Assembly (NCBI RefSeq): GCF_000156375.1
Contig: NZ_DS996359.1
Location: forward strand, 117,065-181,064
DNA length: 64,000 nucleotides
From: Desulfovibrio piger ATCC 29098
GTDB lineage: Bacteria; Desulfobacterota; Desulfovibrionia; Desulfovibrionales; Desulfovibrionaceae
Direction: 5' to 3'
Part shown: positions 24,877 to 32,397 of the stretch, one piece after another
Position numbering within the stretch: position 1 is the first letter of the stretch
Layout of the letters: each line of letters begins with the position of its first letter
Program-made: the position numbers and the translations under genes
Notes under the pieces: generated by a model
The model's database searches: none
The model's input: only the letters and a program-made list of their open reading frames with translations
Told to the model about the DNA's origin: nothing

Positions 24877-26394
24877 ATGATAGGAACAAAAAGGAAAGCA
24901 GGCCGGGATACGGCCGGTCAGGCCTTTGCCGCTGAAGGCAACGGTCATTTTACGGAAAGCCGCCGTCTGCGGCAGCTCCCGCCCGCGGCTCCGGCCTTGG
25001 CCCTGCGGGCCCTGTGCCTGCTGGACAGCGCCTTCAGCGCGGGCTGCACCATACAGGCGGCCCTGCAGCAGGTGCTGGAAGACACGGCCCGGCGGCAGGA
25101 GGGCGGTCTGGCCGAGCGTGACCGGCATCTGGCGGCGGAGCTGGCCTACGGCACCCTGCGCATGGAGAACCGTCTGGCCTTCGTGCTGGGCAAGGTGCTG
25201 CGGCAGCCGCTCAAGCTGCCCCTGCCGTTGCGGCGCCTGCTGGCGGTGGCCGCCTATGGCCTGCTGTTCCTGGATCGCCTGCCTGCCCATGCCGTGCTGC
25301 ATACGGCCGTGGATCTGGCCCGGCAGCTCTACGGGCCGGGGCTGGCCAAGGTGGTCAATGGCAGCCTGCGTTCCGTGCAGCGTCTGGGCGATGCCGTCCA
25401 GGCACCGGATTTCTATGCCGGGCCTGCGGATGAAGAGAGTTTTTTTGCCGAGGATGCGGCCGCAGCAAAAAAATTGCGTGGCCTCGCCTTGCCGGAGGAG
25501 GAACTGCGGCTGGCCCGCTTCCATGCCGTGTCGCGCTGGCTGGTGGCCCTGTGGCAGCAGGCCTACGGTGACGAGGCCTGCCGGGCCCTGCTGGCCCGTT
25601 CCGGGACGCGTCCCTGGCAGGCGCTGCGCGTCAATGCGTCGCGTCCTCAGGCCGCGGCCCTGAAACAGGCCTTGCTGGCCTGTGCCCCGGCGGACGGTCC
25701 CGCGCCGCAGGCCGTGGGGCGCTGGGGCGTGGCCTTCGCGCCCGGGAAGACGCCTGACGCCGTGCAGGGCGAGCCGCTGGCCCGTCTGCTGGAGCAGGGG
25801 GCCCTTTCGCAGCAGGCGGCGGCCTCACAGGAAGTGATGGCCGCGCTGGGGCTGGAAGACTGGCTGGGGCGTGGCTGGCCCGTCTGGGATGCCTGCGCCG
25901 GTTACGGCGGCAAGAGCGTGCAATTGCTGGAGCAGGGGGGAGATGTGCGCCTGTGCACGGACCGCAGTTTCTCCCGTCTGCGGCAGGTGCCGGGCCATTG
26001 CAGCCGTCTGGGCCTGGCGTTGCCGCATCTGGCCCTGGCCGATGCATCCCGGCCGCCCGTCTCCCGCTGGCAGGGCGGCATCATCGCCGATGTGCCGTGC
26101 AGCGGGCTGGGCGTGCTGGCTCGCCGTCCCGATCTGCGCCGTCGTCCCCGGACGGCCCTTGCCGAGCACGCCGACCTGCAACGGGCCATCCTCAAGGCTT
26201 TGGCTGCGCAGCTGGAGCCCGGCGCCGAGCTGGCCTACATCACCTGCACCCTGCATCCGCTGGAGAACGAGCAGGCCGTGGACTGGCTGCTGGCGGAAGA
26301 CAGCGGTCTGGAGCGCCTCGTGCAATGGCAGACGCCCCACGATCACCCCTGGCTGGAAGGCATGTTCGCCGCCCGCCTGCGGCGGCGTGGGTAG
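24877..26394 (+). CDS. rsmB: 16S rRNA m5C967 methyltransferase (RsmB/Sun)
   Basis: This SAM-dependent rRNA cytosine-C5 methyltransferase (505 aa) has an N-terminal NusB-like RNA-binding domain (about 30-160) and a Rossmann methyltransferase domain. Motifs seen are CAGYGGKSVQLL (SAM binding), DVPCSGLGVL (PCSG) and YITCTLHPLENE (the TC motif with the second conserved Cys). The start is ambiguous: ATG at 24877, or GTG at 24868 overlapping the upstream stop. Neither has a clear ribosome binding site, which fits coupling to DUF116. Confidence 0.9.
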   Translation: MIGTKRKAGRDTAGQAFAAEGNGHFTESRRLRQLPPAAPALALRALCLLDSAFSAGCTIQAALQQVLEDTARRQEGGLAERDRHLAAELAYGTLRMENRLAFVLGKVLRQPLKLPLPLRRLLAVAAYGLLFLDRLPAHAVLHTAVDLARQLYGPGLAKVVNGSLRSVQRLGDAVQAPDFYAGPADEESFFAEDAAAAKKLRGLALPEEELRLARFHAVSRWLVALWQQAYGDEACRALLARSGTRPWQALRVNASRPQAAALKQALLACAPADGPAPQAVGRWGVAFAPGKTPDAVQGEPLARLLEQGALSQQAAASQEVMAALGLEDWLGRGWPVWDACAGYGGKSVQLLEQGGDVRLCTDRSFSRLRQVPGHCSRLGLALPHLALADASRPPVSRWQGGIIADVPCSGLGVLARRPDLRRRPRTALAEHADLQRAILKALAAQLEPGAELAYITCTLHPLENEQAVDWLLAEDSGLERLVQWQTPHDHPWLEGMFAARLRRRG

Positions 26395-26400
26395 GGGAGA

Positions 26401-26566
26401 AGATTCTTGAGGGGGAAGGGGGGACCCTATCTCTGCTGTCGATGCCCGTAGCTTCCTTCGTCGCAACGGGCACGGCCCCAAGGGCCGCCATTCGGTCGCT
26501 GGCTAACGCACAAGGGTCCCCCCTTCCCCCTCAAACTCCCCCATCCCCCTCCCAACGCGCTTTATC
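26401..26566. repeat. Palindromic repeat family 1, long copy D
   Basis: Perfect 22-bp arms at 26407-26428 and 26513-26534 (TTGAGGGGGAAGGGGGGA... and complement) enclose an 84-base block. The block contains GATGCCCGTAGCTTCCTTC and ACGGGCACGGCCCC. A CATCCCCCTCCC flank ends in ACGCGCTTT. The same internal block and flank occur inverted at 54090-54235, and the flank and arms match the short copies. Confidence 0.75.
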
Positions 26567-26664
26567 AGGGAGGATGGTGGAGTCCGGTAACGCTAAGGGT
26601 ATCTCCTGGCTGCCGGTCTCCAGGGGGAGCCTGAATCTCCAGTGTGATTGACCTGAAAGATACG

Positions 26665-26718
26665 AACAGGGGGCACGGTGTATCTTGACCGGATACACCG
26701 TGCCCCCTGTTGTTTTTT
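26665..26718 (+). terminator. Strong terminator in the rsmB-parB gap
   Basis: A 20-bp perfect stem (AACAGGGGGCACGGTGTATC and its complement) is followed by a T-run. It is 270 bases behind rsmB and is the last strong stop for the rightward transcript. Confidence 0.75.
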
Positions 26719-26838
26719 GTCATTCTGGTGGGAAGGATTACTGCCCATTTTGACAGGGAGGGAATCACTGTCTTTCAGACAACGGCGGGGACTTTTGGCC
26801 CGGACCGGAAGAAAAGTTTTTTCAGGGATGGGGAGAGC

Positions 26839-26888
26839 GCGAGAGGGGAAGGGGCAGTTTTTACAAAAAACGCCCCTTCCCCTCTCGC
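26839..26888. repeat. Palindromic repeat family 2, copy E
   Basis: Seventeen-base perfect arms (GCGAGAGGGGAAGGGGC and complement) surround TTTTTACAAAAAA. It is the inverted twin of 20773-20815. It lies just behind the 3' end of parB. Confidence 0.65.
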
Positions 26889-26911
26889 CATGATCTTTCT
26901 TTGCCTCCCGG

Positions 26912-27925
26912 CTACTGACGGGGAGTCTTGGCGTCCACCGGGGCCGCGATGGCTTCCCCGGCGGGCTCGTCTTCGGGGATGTGGCAGTGCAGGCGGTTCA
27001 GCAGGGCTTCCAGCTCCTGGGGGCTGTTGTAGCGCAGGGTGATGCGGCCGCTTTCCATGTCGCCGCTGACGCGGGCCTTGCAGGGCAGGGCGGCGCAGAG
27101 GCTTTTTTGCAGGGCGGCGATCTGGGGCAGCTTTTTGCGCTTGCAGGGGGCGGGCCGCTGCTGGGCGGCTTCGCTGGCGGTGGTCCAGGGCAGGCGCTGT
27201 TCTTCGCGCCAGAGGGCCACGGCCTCTTCGGCCTGACGCACGCTCAGGGACTCGCTGATGATATGGCTGCGCAGCACTTCGGCGGCGGCCAGGGCGCGGT
27301 CGTCATTGCCCAGGGCCAGCAGGCAGCGGGCATGACCGGCGCTGAGGCGGCCGTGATGGAGATCGCCCTGCGCGGCGGGCGAAAGCTGGAGCAGGCGCAG
27401 GGCATTGGCGATGGCCGGGCGGCTTTTGCCAAGGCGGGCGGCCAGGGCCTCCTGCGTCAGCTTGAGGGTCTCGCGCAGCTGTTGCAGGGCCTGGGCCTCT
27501 TCCATGGGATTGAGGTCTTCGCGCTGCAGGTTCTCGATAAGGGCGGCGGCCATGACCTCGGCATCGCTCATCTCGCGCACGTGCACGGGCACCTGTCCGA
27601 GGCCGGCCTGACGGGCGGCCCGCCAGCGGCGTTCACCGGCCACGATCTGGTAGTGTCCGGGCCTGTCGGCCAGGGGACGCACCAGCAGGGGCTGGATGAT
27701 GCCCTGCTCACGGATGGAGGCCGCCAGTTCGGCCAGGGATTCGGCGTCGAAGGTCTGGCGGGGCTGGCTGGGATTGGCATGCAGATGGGACAGGGGCAGC
27801 AGGGTGGGGCTGTGTTCCGTGCCCGTCTCTTTTTCCGGCGTATCGTTCTTTTCCTGCCGGGCGGCGCCCATATCCGTACGGCGCAACAGGGCGTCCAGGC
27901 CGCGGCCGAGACCTTTGCTACTCAT
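26912..27925 (-). CDS. parB: Chromosome-partitioning protein ParB
   Basis: ParB (337 aa) binds parS and spreads along the DNA as a CTP-dependent clamp. It has an N-terminal GLGRGLDALL segment, which stimulates the ParA ATPase in this family. The ParB/Srx CTP-binding domain carries NPSQPRQTF and AGERRWRAAR. A central HTH (TQEALAARLGKSRPAIAN) and a C-terminal dimerisation region follow. Unlike usual parAB operons, parA lies upstream on the same strand but is separated by a + strand gene. Confidence 0.95.
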   Translation of the reverse strand: MSSKGLGRGLDALLRRTDMGAARQEKNDTPEKETGTEHSPTLLPLSHLHANPSQPRQTFDAESLAELAASIREQGIIQPLLVRPLADRPGHYQIVAGERRWRAARQAGLGQVPVHVREMSDAEVMAAALIENLQREDLNPMEEAQALQQLRETLKLTQEALAARLGKSRPAIANALRLLQLSPAAQGDLHHGRLSAGHARCLLALGNDDRALAAAEVLRSHIISESLSVRQAEEAVALWREEQRLPWTTASEAAQQRPAPCKRKKLPQIAALQKSLCAALPCKARVSGDMESGRITLRYNSPQELEALLNRLHCHIPEDEPAGEAIAAPVDAKTPRQ

Positions 27926-28005
27926 GCTCTCTCCTTGACATCATGCCGTGCTGGCGGCACTTTTTACGACAGTGATTGCCCCAAACCTTTTGACCAGAGG
28001 AAACC

Positions 28006-28407
28006 ATGTCCAACAAGCATCTTCTGTACCTGACCGATCGTCAGGGAAATCTGGAAGGGGTGCAGCTTTCTGCCGCCCTGTGGTCGCATTGCGAGGCGGC
28101 CGTCGTCAAGGCCCTGAAGGCCATGGAGCCCCCCCTGGAACACCTGAACGACGAGCCCGTGGCTGATTTCGAGCGCCTGCTCCAGTTCTGGGATTTCCGC
28201 TATCCGTACAGCCCCGAGGTCACCTGTCCGCATTGCGGCGCCCACACCGCCGACTGGCGCAACGACCCCGCGCATCCTTTCCATCTGACCACGGCCAATC
28301 TGGGCGGTCTGCTGGTCTTCCGCTGCAAGAGCTGCCAGTCCACGGTGCGCCAGAAGCATTTCCGCGACCACATGGCCGTGGAATGCACGCCCTACAATCC
28401 TGACTAG
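28006..28407 (+). CDS. Zinc-ribbon protein of unknown function
   Basis: This 133-aa soluble protein has paired cysteines CPHCGAH and CKSCQST about 35 residues apart, which probably bind one zinc. The N-terminal half looks helical (ALWSHCEAAVVKALKAMEPP). AGAGGA precedes the ATG. It lies between parA and parB on the opposite strand and has its own terminator. No function can be assigned. Confidence 0.8.
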   Translation: MSNKHLLYLTDRQGNLEGVQLSAALWSHCEAAVVKALKAMEPPLEHLNDEPVADFERLLQFWDFRYPYSPEVTCPHCGAHTADWRNDPAHPFHLTTANLGGLLVFRCKSCQSTVRQKHFRDHMAVECTPYNPD

Positions 28408-28439
28408 TCTTGCCGGCAGTGTACGCTGGCGCTGTTTTT

Positions 28440-28463
28440 GCCGGGCTTTGCCCGGCTTTTTTT
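28440..28463 (+). terminator. Terminator of the zinc-ribbon gene
   Basis: GCCGGGC and GCCCGGC pair around TTT and are followed by seven T residues. Confidence 0.8.
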
Positions 28464-28601
28464 ATGCCCGCGCCACAGCCATGACGGCGCGCATGGCCGC
28501 TGTTCCCGGCGATGGACCGTCCGCGCATTCCTGACCGTGGGAAGGAAAGAGGTCGCTGGGGGAGGGGCCATCAAGGGCTGGCGGCCGTCACGGAACTTTT
28601 T

Positions 28602-29387
28602 TTAGCGCGGCTGCGGCATGCGGGCGGGATCGCGCAGGGCCACTTCCTTGGCAAGGTTGAGGTAGGCGTCGGCGCCCTTGGACTTGATGTCGTAGTGGAT
28701 GATGGACTTGCCGTGGCTGGGCGCTTCGGAAAGGCGCACATTGCGCGGGATGACCGTCCCGAAAAGGTGGTCGGGGAAGCAGCGCTGCACTTCGTCGCGC
28801 ACTTCGCGGGTCAGGCGGTTGCGGGCATCATACATGGTCAGCACCACGCCCAGCAGGTTCAGCTTGGGATTGAGGCGTTTTTTGACCAGCTCGAAGGTCT
28901 GCAACAGTTTGACGATGCCTTCTAGGGCGAAAAACTCGCATTGCAGGGGGATGAGCAGTTCCTGCGAGGCGCAGAGGGCGTTGAGGGTCAGCAGGCCCAG
29001 GGACGGCGGGCAGTCGATGATGATGTAATCGTACTCCGATCCCAGCGGTTCGAGGCAGTCGCGCAGGTAGAACTCGCGGGCCATCTTGTCCACCAGTTCC
29101 AGCTCCACGGCCACCAGGTTGGTGCTGGCGGGCAGCACGTCGAGGAAGGGCGTGCGGGTGCTGCTGATGCTTTCGTGGATGTTTTCCGGCGTGTAGAAGG
29201 TGGAGTAGAGGTCGTGGTGCAGGTCTTCCTGGGCGATACCGATACCGCTGGTGCTGTTGGCCTGGGGGTCACAGTCCACCAGCAGCACGCGCTTTTCCAT
29301 GACGGCCAGTGCGGCGGAAAGGTTGATGGCGGTGGTCGTCTTGCCGACGCCGCCTTTTTGGTTGGCTATGGAAATGATGCGCGCCAT
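28602..29387 (-). CDS. parA: Chromosome-partitioning ATPase ParA
   Basis: This Soj/ParA-type ATPase (261 aa) moves ParB-parS complexes. It has the deviant Walker A (NQKGGVGKTTTAINL), the Walker A' region LVDCDPQANST and the Walker B motif IIIDCPPSLG. The correct start is the ATG at 29387 with GGAGGA upstream; the open frame continues back through the parS sites. Two parS-like 16-mers sit 17 bases before the start, so ParB could also control this promoter. Confidence 0.95.
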   Translation of the reverse strand: MARIISIANQKGGVGKTTTAINLSAALAVMEKRVLLVDCDPQANSTSGIGIAQEDLHHDLYSTFYTPENIHESISSTRTPFLDVLPASTNLVAVELELVDKMAREFYLRDCLEPLGSEYDYIIIDCPPSLGLLTLNALCASQELLIPLQCEFFALEGIVKLLQTFELVKKRLNPKLNLLGVVLTMYDARNRLTREVRDEVQRCFPDHLFGTVIPRNVRLSEAPSHGKSIIHYDIKSKGADAYLNLAKEVALRDPARMPQPR

Positions 29388-29403
29388 GCTGTCCTCCGGG
29401 CTG

Positions 29404-29419
29404 TGTTTCACGGGAAACA
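29404..29419. promoter_or_regulatory. parS-like ParB-binding site 1
   Basis: TGTTTCACGGGAAACA differs from the consensus parS palindrome TGTTTCACGTGAAACA at one central base. A second identical copy starts 23 bases on. Confidence 0.85.
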
Positions 29420-29426
29420 GGGGGGC

Positions 29427-29442
29427 TGTTTCACGGGAAACA
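29427..29442. promoter_or_regulatory. parS-like ParB-binding site 2
   Basis: This is an identical copy of the site at 29404-29419 in the same orientation, with starts 23 bases (about two helical turns) apart. Together they occupy the parA upstream region. Confidence 0.85.
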
Positions 29443-29665
29443 AACAAAAAAGTGAGGCCCCTCTGCCGGGGCCGCCATCTGCGGAACAAAATAAAGAAAA
29501 GCCCGGCAAATGGGAAGACGTGAACCGTCCGTGACAAAAAAATGCCGGTATGGCCGACAATATCGCGCTGACCGATGGCAGCCGCAGCACCCGGGACGGG
29601 GGGTCTTGCCCCGGATTCCGTTTCTGGCTAAAATCAGCGCCGCATTGCAACAAGGAGTTGGTTCC

Positions 29666-30067
29666 ATGGCTGATACGCGCATTCTTCTGGTGGATGACGA
29701 AAAGGAAGTGACGGCCCTGCTGGCCAAGCGTCTTGTACGGCGCGGCTACCAGTGTGCCACGGCGGCGGACGGCCAGCAGGCCGTGGACGCCATGCGCGAA
29801 CAGCCATTCCCCATCGTCGTCATGGACGTGAAGATGCCCAATATGGACGGCATCGCCGCCCTGAAAATCATCGTGGAGCAGTGGCCCACCGCCCAGGTGA
29901 TCCTGCTTTCCGGCCATGCGGACATGCAGCTTGCTGTGCAGGCCATGAGCGAAGGCGCTTTCGGCTACCTGATGAAACCTGTCGATTTTGATGAACTCCT
30001 GTTCAAAATCGAAGATGCCGCCATGCAGAGCCGGCTGGAAGGGCCGGAAAGCGACATGGCGCGATAG
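29666..30067 (+). CDS. Receiver-only response regulator
   Basis: This 133-aa protein is a CheY-like receiver domain with no output domain. The acidic pocket is seen in LLVDDEKE, the phosphorylated Asp in VVMDVKMPNMDG, and the conserved Thr/Ser and Lys in LLSGHAD and LMKPVDF. The ATG at 29666 has AAGGAG eight bases upstream. A DsbA-like gene follows after nine bases, so the two are probably co-transcribed. No cognate kinase is adjacent. Confidence 0.88.
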   Translation: MADTRILLVDDEKEVTALLAKRLVRRGYQCATAADGQQAVDAMREQPFPIVVMDVKMPNMDGIAALKIIVEQWPTAQVILLSGHADMQLAVQAMSEGAFGYLMKPVDFDELLFKIEDAAMQSRLEGPESDMAR

Positions 30068-30076
30068 GATCTTTGC

Positions 30077-30892
30077 ATGAAGAAACTGTTCCGTCCTCTG
30101 GTGCTGGGCGGTGTCCTTTTGCTGGCGGTGGGCCTGGCTCCCGTCATGGACACGACTCCCGCCCGTGCCGCCACCGTCACCGACGCCAACCTGAAGCAGA
30201 TGCTGGAGGATCTGCTGCGCGAACATCCCGAGATCGTCCTGGACGTGCTGCGCTCCCACAGCGAAGACGTGCTGGACATCGCCCAGGCGGGCGCCAATGC
30301 GCGCCGCAAGGCCGCTCTGGAAGCCCAGTGGCACAAGGAAGTGAAGAACACGCCGCAAAAGCAGATCTCGCTGGCTGGCCGCCCGGTCAAGGGCAATGCG
30401 GCGGCGCCGGTGCGCATCGTGGCCTTTTCGGACTTCACCTGCCACTATTGCCAGCAGGCCACCCATGTGCTGGACGAGATCATGAAGAAATACGGCAAGA
30501 ACGTCAGCCTGGTCTACAAGCACATGCCGCTGGACGAGCAGGGCCCGGGCATGCTGGCCGCCCGCTACTTCGTGGCTGTGGCCGCGCAGAGCGAGAGCAA
30601 GGCCTGGAAGTTCTATGATGCCATGTATGCCGACCGCGACCGCCTGCTGCTGGAAGGCCAGAAGTTCGTGGACGAGGTCTGCGACAAGCTGGGCCTGGAC
30701 AAGGCTCGTCTGCAAAAGGACGCCTCCAGTGACAAGACGGCCCGGATCATCGCCCAGGATCTGGATGATGCCAAAAAGCTGAAGATCGACGGCACGCCCT
30801 GCTTTTTGGTCAACGGCCTGATGGTGCGGGGCGCCCTGTCCGAGCCCCTGTTCGAAGCGGCCGTGGACACCGCTCTGGAAGCGGCGCGCTAG
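30077..30892 (+). CDS. DsbA/Com1-like periplasmic thiol-disulfide oxidoreductase
   Basis: This 271-aa protein has a cleavable signal peptide (LFRPLVLGGVLLLAVGLAP to about residue 32, ending ARAA). A helical region follows, then a thioredoxin-fold domain with the active site DFTCHYC and the cis-proline loop DGTPCF. It probably oxidises or isomerises disulfides of exported proteins. The N-terminal extension resembles the Com1/DsbA family in which a helical segment drives oligomerisation. A terminator follows directly. Confidence 0.88.
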   Translation: MKKLFRPLVLGGVLLLAVGLAPVMDTTPARAATVTDANLKQMLEDLLREHPEIVLDVLRSHSEDVLDIAQAGANARRKAALEAQWHKEVKNTPQKQISLAGRPVKGNAAAPVRIVAFSDFTCHYCQQATHVLDEIMKKYGKNVSLVYKHMPLDEQGPGMLAARYFVAVAAQSESKAWKFYDAMYADRDRLLLEGQKFVDEVCDKLGLDKARLQKDASSDKTARIIAQDLDDAKKLKIDGTPCFLVNGLMVRGALSEPLFEAAVDTALEAAR

Positions 30893-30909
30893 TTTTTCGT
30901 AAGTGTACG

Positions 30910-30948
30910 AAGACCGGTTGCGGGATGCCCCGTAGCCGGTCTTTTTTT
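30910..30948 (+). terminator. Terminator after the DsbA-like gene
   Basis: AAGACCGG and CCGGTCTT form the base of a stem with an internal bulge, followed by a T-run. Confidence 0.75.
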
Positions 30949-31422
30949 ATGCCTTTTGCCGGGGGCGACGTGCGGCGGGCCTTTCCTTCGGGGAAACGGG
31001 GGCTGGAACACTCTGTGACGTTTTTTCCGGGGCAGGGGCTTGATACCGCGCATCTTGTGCGAAGAGCCGGGTGGTCTTGTAAGGGGTATGTGAGGCGGTC
31101 CGTCCCCGTTGCCGGGGGTGGGGCGAGCGTACGGATGCCGCCGTTATGGGGCCGTCGTCATGCCCGGGGCGGGAGGAAGCGGATAGCGGATGCAAGAGGG
31201 CGGACAAGGCAAAGGACAGCCCGGAGGCTGCCCTTTATGTGAAGGCCGGGCGTGGCGAAACGCCCGTCAAGATTAGCTGGGATAAAAAAGTGGAAATCTC
31301 ACTGCAACGCTACGTCAAAAAACTCCTGATGGCAAGATGCCAGCCCGTATGCCCGAAGAGGAAAAAGACAGGTATGCGGAAAAAAGCGGTCTGCCCGGCC
31401 GGACACCTGGGAAAAAGGCATG
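30949..31422. other. Region without a recognisable gene
   Basis: No open frame here looks protein-like. A hairpin AAAGGACAGCC / GGCTGCCCTTT lies at 31211-31236 and might end a short RNA, but it has no clean T-run and no promoter is evident. Confidence 0.3.
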
Positions 31423-31451
31423 AAAAAAGCGCGGATGACCGCGCTTTTTTT
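31423..31451. terminator. Terminator behind the NlpC/P60 gene
   Basis: AAAAAAGCGCGG and CCGCGCTTTTTT pair around ATGA. It works in either direction and lies just behind the leftward gene ending at 31473. Confidence 0.8.
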
Positions 31452-31472
31452 CGTACTTTCCAGCAAAAGGGA

Positions 31473-31955
31473 TCAGATGACGATGCGGCGTACCGCGATG
31501 AGTCTGTTGCCCCAGTAGGGCTCCATGTTCTCCCGGCGCACGGTCTTGCCGCGGCTGGGGCTGTGGATGAAGGTATTGTTGCCCGCATAGATGCCGGTAT
31601 GCAGGCCGCGGGGGCCGCTGCTGGTCCTGAAGACCATGATGTCGCCGGGCCGGGGCGCGCTCTTGGGCACGGCATAGCCGGCACGGGCCTGGTCCACGGT
31701 CACGCGCGGGACCTTGAGGCCGTTCTGGCGGTAGGCCCACCAGATGAGGCCCGAGCAGTCGAAGCCGCGGGAGGGGGAGGCCCCGCCCATGCGGTATTGC
31801 TTGCCTTCCTGGCTAGAGGCCGTGCGTACGATGTTCTGGGCCCGCTGGGGATTGTTGTAGCCGGGATCATCCGGCTGGAACATGGCACAGCCCGATGCGC
31901 TGCCCAGGATCAGGGCCAGGAAAAATATCTGCAAAAGACGGCGATAGGTTCTCAT
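31473..31955 (-). CDS. NlpC/P60 family lipoprotein (Spr-like)
   Basis: This 160-aa cell-wall endopeptidase is related to E. coli Spr/MepS. The signal peptide ends in a lipobox-like SASGC, so it is probably lipid-anchored. The catalytic Cys is in FDCSGLIWWAY, the catalytic His in GLHTGIYAG, and a third polar residue is likely the His of FIHSPSRG. It would cleave peptide stems of peptidoglycan in the periplasm. It is transcribed alone. Confidence 0.92.
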   Translation of the reverse strand: MRTYRRLLQIFFLALILGSASGCAMFQPDDPGYNNPQRAQNIVRTASSQEGKQYRMGGASPSRGFDCSGLIWWAYRQNGLKVPRVTVDQARAGYAVPKSAPRPGDIMVFRTSSGPRGLHTGIYAGNNTFIHSPSRGKTVRRENMEPYWGNRLIAVRRIVI

Positions 31956-32397
31956 GATCCGCTCTGCCTGAAAGTTTGAAAGTCACGGCGTGGAGATGCC
32001 GTCGGAAAAACTGTTTTCCAGATGCAAAGCAAATAGCGGGCCAAAAAGGCACGTTTGGGGAAATTTTTATAAATAGCAAGTAAAAACAGGTGGATGAGGC
32101 TCAAAAGAACAGCATGACGGCCTGCAGGAGCAGACAAAAATCCGTCATCCTTTTCGCATGAAACGGGGCGCGCGTCAAAGTTTCCACGCCGTCGGGGCCG
32201 TCGTGCGGCTGTAGCGGGGGCAAAAAAAGGCCCCGTGCGGGGCCCCGAGGGTGGAGGATAGCGGCATGGCCGGGCGGGAACCGGACCGTTGCATGCAAGG
32301 CCGGGGAGGGGGAGGGGAATCCCCTCCCCGGGCTGAGGTCTTCCTCATGATGAGGGGGACCGGCAGGGGCCCGGTCCCTTTCCCGGACCGAGAGGCC
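31956..32397. other. Intergenic region between nlpC-type gene and nrfA
   Basis: The right part holds the nrfA terminator and two more GC-rich palindromes (32301-32331, CCGGGGAGGGG type; 32356-32378, GGGACCGG type). The left part has an AT-rich stretch (32060-32090) that probably carries the promoter of the leftward lipoprotein gene. No gene is seen. Confidence 0.4.
32222..32244 (-). terminator. Terminator of nrfHA
   Basis: GGCCCCG and CGGGGCC pair, and on the - strand seven T residues follow. It lies about 150 bases behind the nrfA stop. Confidence 0.75.
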
